This document shows positions 33,247-41,275 of a stretch of 64,000 bases of DNA, one piece after another. The DNA lies in assembly GCF_000725805.1 (NCBI RefSeq), contig NZ_JOFT01000012.1, positions 248,001 through 312,000 of the forward strand, read 5' to 3'. Position 1 is the stretch's first letter. Each line of letters begins with the position of its first letter. The stretch comes from Streptomyces xanthophaeus (lineage in GTDB: Bacteria; Actinomycetota; Actinomycetes; Streptomycetales; Streptomycetaceae). A model generated the notes under the pieces. It was not told the DNA's origin, did not search any database, and saw nothing but the letters and a program-made list of their open reading frames with translations. The position numbers were made by a program, and so were the translations under genes.

Positions 33247-33276
33247 GTGCCCTCCGGCCTCGGGGCCGGAGGGCAC
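33247..33276 (+). promoter_or_regulatory. Perfect hairpin in leader of betaine transporter
   Basis: GTGCCCTCCGGCC (33247-33259) pairs perfectly with GGCCGGAGGGCAC (33264-33276) around TCGG. It lies 86 bp upstream of the transporter start. It could be an attenuator in the leader or a second terminator. The rest of 33119-33362 shows no gene. Confidence 0.5.
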
Positions 33277-33362
33277 GGCGCACGCGGGCCGATCCCGTCC
33301 CGCTCCACGGCCCGCCGGCCCCGCCGGTGCGGGCCGTCACCGGTACGACCCGCGAGGTGTAT

Positions 33363-34424
33363 GTGTCCACGCTCCAGGCCGAGCACGTGTACAAGGTGTT
33401 CGGAAGACACCCCGACGACACCGTGGCCGCGGTCCGCGCGCTCGAAGGCGGCAGCGGCCGCGACGAGCTGCGGTCCGGCGGAACCACGGCCGCGGTCATC
33501 GACGCCTCCTTCAGCGTCGAGCCCGGACAGATATTCGTCGTCATGGGTCTGTCGGGATCCGGCAAGTCCACGCTGCTGCGCATGCTCAACGGACTGCTGG
33601 AGCCCACCGCGGGGCGCATCCTCTTCGACGGCCAGGACCTCACCGCGCTCGGCGCGCGCGAGCTGCGCCGCGTACGGTCCACGAAGATCAGCATGGTCTT
33701 CCAGCACTTCGCCCTCTTCCCGCACCGGGACGTCCTGGAGAACGCGGCCTACGGGCTGGAGGTCCAGGGCGTGCCCCGGGCCGAACGCGAACGGCGCGCC
33801 ACCGAGGCCCTGGCCCTGTGCGGCCTCGAAGGCTGGGAGAAGTCCTGGCCCGACGAGCTCTCCGGCGGCATGCAGCAGCGCGTCGGCCTGGCCCGCGCCC
33901 TGGCCACCGACGCGGACCTGCTGCTGATGGACGAGTCCTTCAGCGCGCTCGACCCGCTGATCCGCCGTGACATGCAGGACCAGCTGCTGGAGCTCCAGCA
34001 CCGCCTCAAGAAGACGATCGTCTTCATCACCCACGACCTCAACGAGGCCATGCGCCTGGGCGACGCCATCGCGGTGATGCGCGACGGCCGCATCGTCCAG
34101 CAGGGCACCGCGGAGGACATCCTCATGCGCCCGGCCGACGAGTACGTCGCCTCCTTCATCCAGGACGTGGACCGCTCGCGCGTGCTCACCGCCGACGCCG
34201 TCATGGACGAGGCCGACGCCGGCGCCGACGCCTGCGACTGCCCCACCGTCAGCGCCGACACCCCGCTCGCGGAACTGTGCTCCGTCAGCGCCCGGGTCCC
34301 GCACCCGGTCGCCGTCACCGACGCGGACGGCGCCGTCGTCGGCTCCGTGCCGCAGGACCGCATCGTCGCCTTCATCGGCGACGAACAACGGCCCCCGATG
34401 GCCTGCTCGGAGGTGGCTGCCTGA
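33363..34424 (+). CDS. Glycine betaine/proline ABC transporter ATPase
   Basis: The 353-residue ATPase has Walker A GLSGSGKSTLL, Q-loop MVFQHFALFPHRDV, signature LSGGMQQRVGLARAL and Walker B LLLMDESFSALDPL. About 110 residues follow, including a CBS-like segment (VSADTPLAELCSVSARVPHP). Two stretches, LLRMLNGLLEPTAG and FQHFALFPHRDVLENAAYGL, are typical of ProV/OpuAA. It drives uptake of quaternary-amine osmoprotectants. The GTG start at 33363 is preceded by GAGGTG; another GTG 6 nt upstream is possible. Its stop overlaps the next gene's ATG by 1 nt. Confidence 0.93.
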   Translation: MSTLQAEHVYKVFGRHPDDTVAAVRALEGGSGRDELRSGGTTAAVIDASFSVEPGQIFVVMGLSGSGKSTLLRMLNGLLEPTAGRILFDGQDLTALGARELRRVRSTKISMVFQHFALFPHRDVLENAAYGLEVQGVPRAERERRATEALALCGLEGWEKSWPDELSGGMQQRVGLARALATDADLLLMDESFSALDPLIRRDMQDQLLELQHRLKKTIVFITHDLNEAMRLGDAIAVMRDGRIVQQGTAEDILMRPADEYVASFIQDVDRSRVLTADAVMDEADAGADACDCPTVSADTPLAELCSVSARVPHPVAVTDADGAVVGSVPQDRIVAFIGDEQRPPMACSEVAA

Positions 34425-36217
34425 TGCCCCGCCTCCACCTCGGCGCCTGGGTCGACAGCGGTGTCGACTTCCTCCAGCAGCACCTGTCCTGGCTGTTCGA
34501 CGCCATCAGCGCGCTCGTCACCGGCCTCTACGACGGCATCGACGCCGTCCTCTCCGCCCCCGCCCCGCTGCTCTTCGCGGGCATCCTCGCCGTCGGGGCC
34601 TGGTGGCTGCGCGGCCTGCTCGCGGGCCTGCTCGCCTTCGCGGGATTCGCGCTCGTCGACGCGGTGGGCCTGTGGGAAGACGCCATGTCGACCCTGTCCC
34701 TGGTCCTGGTCGCCACCCTCGTCACGCTGGTCTTCGCGATCCCGCTGGGCATCTGGGCCTCGCGCTCCGACCGGGTGAGCGCGGTCCTGCGACCGGTCCT
34801 GGACTTCATGCAGACCATGCCGGCCATGGTCTACCTGATCCCCGGCATCATCTTCTTCGGCGTGGGCGTGGTGCCCGGCATCATCGCCACCATCATCTTC
34901 TCGCTGCCGCCGGGCGTACGGATGACCGAGCTCGGCATCCGCCAGGTCGACGCGGAACTGGTCGAGGCCGCCGAGGCCTTCGGCACGAGCCCGCGCGACA
35001 CCCTCGTACGCGTCCAGCTCCCGCTGGCGCTGCCCACCGTCATGGCGGGCGTCAACCAGGTCATCATGCTGGGCCTGTCCATGGTCGTCATCGCCGGCAT
35101 GGTCGGCGGCGGCGGGCTCGGCGGAGCGGTCTACAAGGCGATCGGCAACGTCGACATCGGCCTCGGCTTCGAGGCCGGCATCTCCATCGTCATCCTCGCC
35201 ATGTACCTGGACCGGATGACCGGGGCACTGGGCCGCCAGGTCTCCCCGATCGGCCGCCGTACGCTGGCCAAGGCGCGGGCCGCCGCCACCGGCGCGGCCA
35301 AGGTCTGGAACCATCGCCCCCAGCCCGCGTACGCGATCAGCGGGGCCGTCGTCCTGGCCCTCGTCGCGGGAGGCCTGAACACCTTCGGCGGCTCCGCCCG
35401 CGAGGACGGTCCGGCCGGGGCCGCGGACATCGGCAAGGGCCGTACCCTCTCCGTCGGCTACATCCCGTGGGACGAGGGCATCGCCTCCACCTTCCTGTGG
35501 AAGGAGCTCCTCGAACGCCGGGGCTTCAAGGTCGACGCCCGCCAGCTGGAGGCGGGCGCCCTCTACACCGGCCTGGCCGGAGGCCAGCTCGACTTCCAGA
35601 CCGATGCCTGGCTGCCCGTCACCCACGCCCAGTACTGGGAGAAGTACGGCAACAAGCTGGAGGACCTCGGTTCCTGGTACGGCCCCACCTCCCTGGAGCT
35701 GTCCGTCCCCTCGTACGTGAAGGACGTCCGCTCCCTCGCCGACCTGAAGGGCAAGTCCGGTCAGTTCAAGGGCCGGATCATCGGCATCGAGCCGAGCGCC
35801 GGCGCGATGGCGATCCTCAAGGACAAGGTCCTCAAGGAGTACGGGCTGGATGCCGAGTACCAGGTCGTCGACGGCTCCACCCCCGGCATGCTCGCCGAAC
35901 TCAAGCGGGCCTACGACAAGAAGGAACCCGTGGTGGCCGTGCTGTGGTCGCCGCACTGGGCCTACTCCTCGTACGAACTGACCAAGCTGGAGGACCCCAA
36001 GGGCGTCTGGGGCGCCGGAGACGGGATCCACACCCTGGCCCGCAAGGGCTTCGCCGCCGACGAGCCCGAGGTGGCCGAGTGGCTGCGCTCGTTCAAGCTC
36101 ACCGAGGAGCAGCTCACCGGCCTGGAGGCGAAGATCCAGGAGACGGGCAAGGGCAAGGAACAGCAGGCGGTCCGCGCCTGGCTGGCCGACCACCCCGAGG
36201 TCGACCGGCTGCCGTGA
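34424..36217 (+). CDS. Betaine ABC transporter permease fused to binding protein
   Basis: The 597-residue protein joins a ProW-type permease (about 1-290; LDFMQTMPAMVYLIPGIIFF and VEAAEAFGTSPRDTLVRVQ as EAA loop) to an OpuAC-type glycine-betaine-binding domain (about 330-597; VGYIPWDEGIASTFLWKELL; VAVLWSPHWAYSSYELTKL). A short helix, AISGAVVLALVAGGLN, anchors the binding domain outside. Trp residues typical of the aromatic betaine cage are present (DAWLPVTHAQYWEKYG). Fusion of channel and receptor is the OpuABC-like architecture. It is coupled to the ATPase. Confidence 0.93.
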   Translation: MPRLHLGAWVDSGVDFLQQHLSWLFDAISALVTGLYDGIDAVLSAPAPLLFAGILAVGAWWLRGLLAGLLAFAGFALVDAVGLWEDAMSTLSLVLVATLVTLVFAIPLGIWASRSDRVSAVLRPVLDFMQTMPAMVYLIPGIIFFGVGVVPGIIATIIFSLPPGVRMTELGIRQVDAELVEAAEAFGTSPRDTLVRVQLPLALPTVMAGVNQVIMLGLSMVVIAGMVGGGGLGGAVYKAIGNVDIGLGFEAGISIVILAMYLDRMTGALGRQVSPIGRRTLAKARAAATGAAKVWNHRPQPAYAISGAVVLALVAGGLNTFGGSAREDGPAGAADIGKGRTLSVGYIPWDEGIASTFLWKELLERRGFKVDARQLEAGALYTGLAGGQLDFQTDAWLPVTHAQYWEKYGNKLEDLGSWYGPTSLELSVPSYVKDVRSLADLKGKSGQFKGRIIGIEPSAGAMAILKDKVLKEYGLDAEYQVVDGSTPGMLAELKRAYDKKEPVVAVLWSPHWAYSSYELTKLEDPKGVWGAGDGIHTLARKGFAADEPEVAEWLRSFKLTEEQLTGLEAKIQETGKGKEQQAVRAWLADHPEVDRLP

Positions 36218-36264
36218 CGCCGAACGGGTGCCCCTGCGCCCTCCGGCTGCCCTGACACCGCCCA

Positions 36265-36327
36265 CGCCGGTGCGCGCGAGCCCGTACGAACCCCGCCCGG
36301 GGCCGTACGGGCTCGCGCGCACCGGCG
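36265..36327. terminator. Perfect 24-bp hairpin between converging genes
   Basis: 36265-36288 and 36304-36327 form a perfect 24-bp inverted repeat with a 15-nt loop. The inner arm is GAGCCCGTACG. It ends both the betaine transporter and the MMPL transcripts. Confidence 0.88.
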
Positions 36328-36329
36328 TT

Positions 36330-38597
36330 TCAGCGCACCGGGACCTGCTCCGGCCGCGGGCCAGGCCCGTCCGCCGGAGCCCCGGGCCACTGCCCGTCGG
36401 GCCGCTCGCTGCCGGGCCACTGCCCGTCGGGCCGCGTCCCCACGGGCCGTTCCGCGGGCCGCGGCCGTGCGGGCCACCAGAGGGACCGGCCCAGCAGCAC
36501 CGCGCAGGCGGGCACCAGGACGATCGACAGGACGAACGCCGAGAGCATGATCCCGAGCCCCGTCGCGAAGCCGATCTGCTGGGTGGCCGGTGACGGGCTG
36601 ACGGCGAGGCTGCCGAAGGACACGGCCAGCACCACCCCGGCGGTCGCGACGGCCGGGGCGGTGTGCCGCACCGCCCGGGCCACGGCCGCACGGGCCGGAC
36701 CGGGCCGCTCCATCTCCTCCCGGATCCGGTCGCTCACCAGGATGTTGTAGTCGGTGCCCAGCGCGACCACGAACAGGAACAGGATCAGCGGGAGCGTGAA
36801 GGCCACCCCCGGCCCGTCCAGCGCGTGCTGGAAGACCAGGGCCGAGGCCCCCAGCGTCGCGGCGAACCCCAGACCCACCGCGAGCAGCAGGACCAGCGGC
36901 GCGAGCAGGCTCCGCAGCAGCACCACCAGGATCAGTCCGATCAGTACCGCGGCCACCGGGAAGACCACCCTCAGGTCCTTGTCCACCGCGGTCGCGATGT
37001 CCGCGAACACCGCAGAGGTACCGCCCACATGGGCCTCGGTACCCGCGGGCCGGTGGGCGGCGACCGCCTCCCGGACCGGACCGGAGACCAGGTCACGGGC
37101 CTCCTGGCTGTGCGGTCCGGCGTTCGGGAAGAGGTCGATCCGCGCCGCCAGCCGGTCCTCGCTCAGCACGGCCGGGGCGACCCGGCCCACACCGTCCACC
37201 TTCCCCAGTGCCCCGGCCAGCGTGCCGAGCGCGTTCCCGGCGAGCGCGCCCGCGTCCGGCGCGGTGACGAAGACGGTCACCGGGTCCGACACCCCCGCGG
37301 GCAGGGCCCGGGACACCTCGGCCGCGGTGACCGCGGCGGCCGTGCGCTCCCCGCTGTCGCCGGGCCCGTAGTCCATCCTCATCCCGGCCGTCCCCGCGGC
37401 CAGGGCGCCGAGCAGCGCCACGCAGGCCAGGGCCGCCGCCAGCGGGCGCTCGGCCAGCCGGTCGCCCAGCCGTGCGGCGCTGCCCCCGCGGGGCTCCCGC
37501 CGCAGCGAGCGCGAGGGCCAGAACATCCGGCGCCCGGAGACGGCGAGCAGGGCGGGCATCAGGGTGAGGCTGCCCAGCAGCATCACCAGCACGGACACGG
37601 CGACGGCCGGACCGAGCACCCGGAACTGCCCGAAGGAGGCGACGGCCAGCGTGGCGAACGCGGCGACGATGGTCAGGGCCGCCGAGGTCACCGCCGTCCC
37701 CACCCGTCCGGCGACCTCGGCCGCGGCGTCCCGCCCGGACTGCTCCGGCCGCCGTCGCAACTGCTCGCGGAAGCGGAACAGCAGGAAGAGGAAGTAGTCG
37801 ATGCCGATGCCGACCAGGACGACGTTGATCAGCTGAGGGGTGGAGGGGTCGAGACCGATCCCGGTCAGTGCCGCGACCCCGACCACCGTCCCCGTGGCCG
37901 CCCCGCCGACGATGCTCACCACGAGCAGCGGCAGCAGGGCTGTGAGCAGACTGCGGAACACCAGGACGTGCAGCAGCACGATGACGGCGAGCATCACGAT
38001 GCCGATGACCGTGGCCCGCGTCTTCCCGGCGTCGGCGCCGTCCACGGTGTCGGCGAGCCCGCCGGTGAACCCGGTCCGCAGTCCGGCCCGCTCGAACTCG
38101 GCCCGGGCGTGCTCGCGGAAGGCCCGGTAGGTGTCGTGCACCCGGGGGTCCTGGGAGTTGCCCTTCAGCTCCACGGACAGCAGCCGGAAGCTGCGGTCGG
38201 GGGCCGTCATGGCGGGACTGACCAGGGGGACCTGGGAATGGTCGGGGGAGAAGAACAGGTCCTTCTCCGACGGGGGCATGACGACCCGGTGCCGGGCCAG
38301 CGCCGCAGCCCCCTCGTCGATGCGCCGCTCGTCGGCCGCCTCCAGCGGTGCGCCGTCCGCGCGGGCCACCAGGACGGTCAGCGGGTTGGCACCGGGCTTC
38401 ACCCCGAACTTCTCCTCGGCCACCTTCAGGGCGGCGGCCGAGTCGTAGGAGGAGGGCAGGAACTCCCCGCCGCTGGTCTGCGTGACGCGGTGGACCAGGG
38501 CCTGGCCGAGGAAGGTCAGCGCGATGCCGAGCACGGCCCATACGGCGATCACCTTCCAGGGACTTCTCGTCGAGAATCCGGTCAGGGCGCGGATCAA
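36330..38597 (-). CDS. MMPL/RND-family membrane transporter
   Basis: The 755-residue protein has 12 predicted helices in two halves, each with a large external loop: the first helix at WKVIAVWAVLGIALTFLGQA, and conserved GxxxDYxxFL segments (GIGIDYFLFLLFRFREQL; ALGTDYNILVSDRIREEM). MMPL proteins export lipids, polyketides or drugs using the proton gradient. The C-terminal tail carries two copies of RPDGQWPG from a 24-bp direct repeat. The TTG start is supported by GGAGG 6 nt upstream. It is divergent from a two-component pair, which probably controls it. Confidence 0.93.
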   Translation of the reverse strand: MIRALTGFSTRSPWKVIAVWAVLGIALTFLGQALVHRVTQTSGGEFLPSSYDSAAALKVAEEKFGVKPGANPLTVLVARADGAPLEAADERRIDEGAAALARHRVVMPPSEKDLFFSPDHSQVPLVSPAMTAPDRSFRLLSVELKGNSQDPRVHDTYRAFREHARAEFERAGLRTGFTGGLADTVDGADAGKTRATVIGIVMLAVIVLLHVLVFRSLLTALLPLLVVSIVGGAATGTVVGVAALTGIGLDPSTPQLINVVLVGIGIDYFLFLLFRFREQLRRRPEQSGRDAAAEVAGRVGTAVTSAALTIVAAFATLAVASFGQFRVLGPAVAVSVLVMLLGSLTLMPALLAVSGRRMFWPSRSLRREPRGGSAARLGDRLAERPLAAALACVALLGALAAGTAGMRMDYGPGDSGERTAAAVTAAEVSRALPAGVSDPVTVFVTAPDAGALAGNALGTLAGALGKVDGVGRVAPAVLSEDRLAARIDLFPNAGPHSQEARDLVSGPVREAVAAHRPAGTEAHVGGTSAVFADIATAVDKDLRVVFPVAAVLIGLILVVLLRSLLAPLVLLLAVGLGFAATLGASALVFQHALDGPGVAFTLPLILFLFVVALGTDYNILVSDRIREEMERPGPARAAVARAVRHTAPAVATAGVVLAVSFGSLAVSPSPATQQIGFATGLGIMLSAFVLSIVLVPACAVLLGRSLWWPARPRPAERPVGTRPDGQWPGSERPDGQWPGAPADGPGPRPEQVPVR
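36382..36435. repeat. 24-bp direct repeat in MMPL tail
   Basis: 36382-36405 and 36412-36435 are identical and begin at a 30-bp interval, encoding the duplicated RPDGQWPG in the cytoplasmic tail of the MMPL protein. Confidence 0.85.
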
Positions 38598-38731
38598 GAT
38601 GTTCCTCCGGTTGCATGCGCGGTGAAGCGGGCCGGGGTCTCCCGGCCGGCCTCCAGACCATCAGGCGGGAGGGGGCCGCCGCGTCCGGGCACAGGAGGAG
38701 CCGCACGCCGGGACCAGGGTCCGGCCGCGGT

Positions 38732-38761
38732 CCCGGACCAGTACTCCGGTCCTGGTCCGGG
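38732..38761. promoter_or_regulatory. Inverted repeat between MMPL and two-component genes
   Basis: CCCGGACCAG (38732-38741) and CTGGTCCGGG (38752-38761) are perfect arms around a 10-nt centre. A partial third copy, GGACCAGGGTCCGG, lies just upstream at 38711-38724. They sit in the divergent interval (134 bp from the MMPL start, 118 bp from the kinase start), a likely site for the response regulator. Confidence 0.55.
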
Positions 38762-38879
38762 CCCCGACCCCGGGCCGGTGGCAGGGGGCGCGGCCGGTGC
38801 CAGAATGGATCACGGGGACCGGCCGCGCGCCTTCCGGCACGGGCCGGGAGGGACGGCCGGCGGGGGAGGACCGGCCGTG

Positions 38880-40055
38880 ATGGACAAGGGCGCCGACAGA
38901 CTGACCTGGACGCGCCACGACGCGCTGATGGCCATCGCGGCCGCCGGGGTCGACCTGGTGGGCTTCTCACAGGGGGACCCGTCCGACGAGGTGGCCCTCA
39001 CGCTCGCGGCGGCCCTCGCGCTCGTCCTGGCGGCGCTGTCCCTGGTGGCCCGGCGCAGCCACCCCGTGACCGTGCTCGGCGTGGTCCTGGTACTGGGCGT
39101 GGTGCCCAACCTGGCGATCCCGGTGCCCTCACCGCACTTCCCGCTCAGCCTGGCCGTCGCCCTGTACGCGGTCGTCAGGTTCCGCCGTCCCGAGGTGGCC
39201 GCGGCGGCCTGTCTCATGGCCGTGCCCCTGCCCTCGGTGGGCCAGGGCGGCATGCTGCTGCCGCCCGGCTGGGGAGTCGCCGCCAATGCGGCGGTCGTGC
39301 TGCTGGTCGCCGGTTCGGCCGTGGTCATGAACCGGCGGCAGCGGGAGGCCGAGGCCCACCAACTGCTGCGGGCCGAGCGCGCGGTGGCCGAGGAGCGCCG
39401 CCGGATCGCCCGCGAACTGCACGACATCGTCGCCCACCACATCACCACCATGCAGCTGATGGCCGGTGGTGCGAGGGCCAACCTGGCGTACGACCCGCAG
39501 GTGGCGCGCGAGGCCCTGGTGACCCTGGAGGACTCCGGGCGGATGGCGCTGCGCGAGATGCGCCAGCTGCTCGACGTCCTGCGGGCGGGGGAGGAGGCCG
39601 AAACCGCACCCACGGCGCCCCAGCCGGGCGCGGGCGACCTCGACCGGATCATCACCGAGGCGCGGCTGGCCGGTACGGACACGGAGTTCACCGTCGACGG
39701 CCCCGTCCGGCCGCTGCCGCCGTCCGTGGGGCTGACCGTCTTCCGGATCGTGCAGGAGGCCCTGACCAACACCCGCAAGCACGCCGGGGAGGCCCGGGCC
39801 CGGGTACGGCTCACCTACGCACCGGGCGAAGTCGCCGTGGAGGTACGGGACGACGGGGCGGGAGCCCCGCCGCCCGCCGCCCGCTCCGGGCAGCGCCGCT
39901 CCGGGTACGGTCTGATCGGTATGCACGAACGCGTCGCCCTGCAGGGCGGCACCCTGGAGGCCGCCGCCCTCGCCGGCGGCGGCTTCAGGGTGGCGGCCCG
40001 CCTCCCGGTCCCGGGCGGCTCCGGGGGCGGCAAGGGAGGGGAACGGAACCGATGA
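38880..40055 (+). CDS. NarL-type sensor histidine kinase
   Basis: The 391-residue kinase has about four or five membrane helices (residues 15-150). The HisKA_3 box is EERRRIARELHDIVAHHITT, with the phospho-accepting His. The ATPase domain shows FRIVQEALTNTRKHAGEA and GYGLIGMHERVALQGG. The sensor portion is almost entirely membrane-embedded, as in kinases sensing envelope stress. GGGGGAGGA lies 9 nt before the ATG; a GTG 3 nt upstream is also possible. Its stop overlaps the regulator start (ATGA). It is divergent from the MMPL transporter. Confidence 0.94.
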   Translation: MDKGADRLTWTRHDALMAIAAAGVDLVGFSQGDPSDEVALTLAAALALVLAALSLVARRSHPVTVLGVVLVLGVVPNLAIPVPSPHFPLSLAVALYAVVRFRRPEVAAAACLMAVPLPSVGQGGMLLPPGWGVAANAAVVLLVAGSAVVMNRRQREAEAHQLLRAERAVAEERRRIARELHDIVAHHITTMQLMAGGARANLAYDPQVAREALVTLEDSGRMALREMRQLLDVLRAGEEAETAPTAPQPGAGDLDRIITEARLAGTDTEFTVDGPVRPLPPSVGLTVFRIVQEALTNTRKHAGEARARVRLTYAPGEVAVEVRDDGAGAPPPAARSGQRRSGYGLIGMHERVALQGGTLEAAALAGGGFRVAARLPVPGGSGGGKGGERNR

Positions 40056-40720
40056 TCCGTGTGCTCATAGCCGACGACCAGCCGCTGGTGCGGCGCGGCC
40101 TGGCCCTGATCCTGGGCCCCGACCCGGAGTTCGAGGTCGTGGGCGAGGCCGAGGACGGCGCCCGCGCCGTCGCCCTCGCCCGGGAGCTGCGGCCGGACGT
40201 GGTCGTCATGGACATCCGGATGCCGGTCCTCGACGGGGTCGGAGCCACGGAGGAACTGGCCCGCACCCTCCCGCAGACCCGGGTCCTGGCCCTCAGCACC
40301 TTCGACATGGACGAGTACGTGGTCGCGGCCCTGCGGGCCGGCGCGTACGGCTTCCTGCCCAAGGACATCTCCCCGGAGGAGCTGAGCGCGGCCGTCCGCA
40401 TCGTCCACGCCGGGGAGGCGGCCGTCGCGCCGCGGTTGCTGACGCGGCTCATCCGCGCCTACGTCCGGACCCCCGCGCGCCCGCGCCCCACGGCCGGGGC
40501 GGCCCCGGCCGACCTGACTCCGCGGGAACGGGAGATATGGCAGCTGCTGGCCACCGGCCTGGACAACGCGGAGATCGCCCGCGAACTGGACATCAGCGTC
40601 TCCACGGTCAAGAACCACATCACCGGCATCTTCGGCAAGCTGGGCGTCCGCGACCGGGCCCAGGCGGTGATCGCCGCTTACGAATCGGGCCTGGTGGAGG
40701 CCGGTGACGGGAGCGGTTGA
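40052..40720 (+). CDS. NarL/LuxR-family response regulator
   Basis: The 222-residue partner of the upstream kinase has a receiver domain with Asp in VVVMDIRMPVLDGVG and Lys in GFLPKDISPEE. The LuxR HTH includes LTPREREIWQLLATGLDNAE and STVKNHITGIFGKLGVRDR. The ATG overlaps the kinase stop by 4 nt and has GGGAGGGGAA upstream. It probably acts on the divergent MMPL promoter, where an inverted repeat is present. Confidence 0.95.
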   Translation: MIRVLIADDQPLVRRGLALILGPDPEFEVVGEAEDGARAVALARELRPDVVVMDIRMPVLDGVGATEELARTLPQTRVLALSTFDMDEYVVAALRAGAYGFLPKDISPEELSAAVRIVHAGEAAVAPRLLTRLIRAYVRTPARPRPTAGAAPADLTPREREIWQLLATGLDNAEIARELDISVSTVKNHITGIFGKLGVRDRAQAVIAAYESGLVEAGDGSG

Positions 40721-40863
40721 TCACCAAGTGCCCCCAAGAAGACCGGAATCCGCCTGGCGACCACACCTCTGACCAGCGCAAACACTGGATGATTCGCCCG
40801 TGCGGAGGAGGGGCGGTCCGTGGCACAGTGCCATCAGTCCAACCGCACGACCAGGGAGCCTCC

Positions 40864-41112
40864 ATGCGCGATCCGCACTCCTCGCCCTTCGCGGCCGCAC
40901 CCGAGCGCCTGCCGGTTCCGGGCCCGGCTCCGGAGCCGGGGCCGGGCCCGCTCCCCTGCTGCCCGGTGTGCGACCGGGCGCCGCAGCGGATCTCCTGGCG
41001 GCAGCGCCCCGGCGAGCCGGTGGTGCTGGCCTTCGACCCTTGCGGCCACCGGGCCTCCTCGCCCGCCGCGCCGGTGCTGGCGGTCCTGCCGCCCTACGGG
41101 CCCGGAGCCTGA
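40864..41112 (+). CDS. Small Cys-containing hypothetical protein
   Basis: The 82-residue protein begins MRDPHSSPF and carries a Pro/Gly-rich stretch. The core LPCCPVCDRAPQRISW is followed after 25 residues by FDPCGHRASS, a possible Cys3His or Cys4 zinc site. AGGGAG precedes the ATG at 40864; the frame can be extended to 40717, but that part lacks homology-like character. It is probably a small zinc-ribbon protein. Function unknown. Confidence 0.7.
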   Translation: MRDPHSSPFAAAPERLPVPGPAPEPGPGPLPCCPVCDRAPQRISWRQRPGEPVVLAFDPCGHRASSPAAPVLAVLPPYGPGA

Positions 41113-41169
41113 CGGGAGCACGCCGCAGGCCGGCACCCGGTCCGCGGCCTCGGCGTCAGGGTCCGTAGC

Positions 41170-41203
41170 CCCTGGTGGTCCGCGATGCGGCGCACCACCA
41201 GGG
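41170..41203. terminator. Nested hairpin before kinase gene
   Basis: CCCTGGTGGT (41170-41179) pairs with ACCACCAGGG (41194-41203). A second stem, CCGC-GAT-GCGG, lies directly inside (41180-41190). It likely ends the small upstream gene. Confidence 0.65.
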
Positions 41204-41275
41204 CCCCTTCCGGGCGGTCGGGCCGCTTGGTAGCCTCCGCGCGGCGCATCGGGGGACGCCGAACAAGGGGGAGAA

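Noticed and set aside
33119..33362. c-di-AMP (ydaO-type) riboswitch before the betaine transporter
   Set aside because: Only a simple hairpin and general GC-rich sequence were seen; the conserved ydaO core could not be found.
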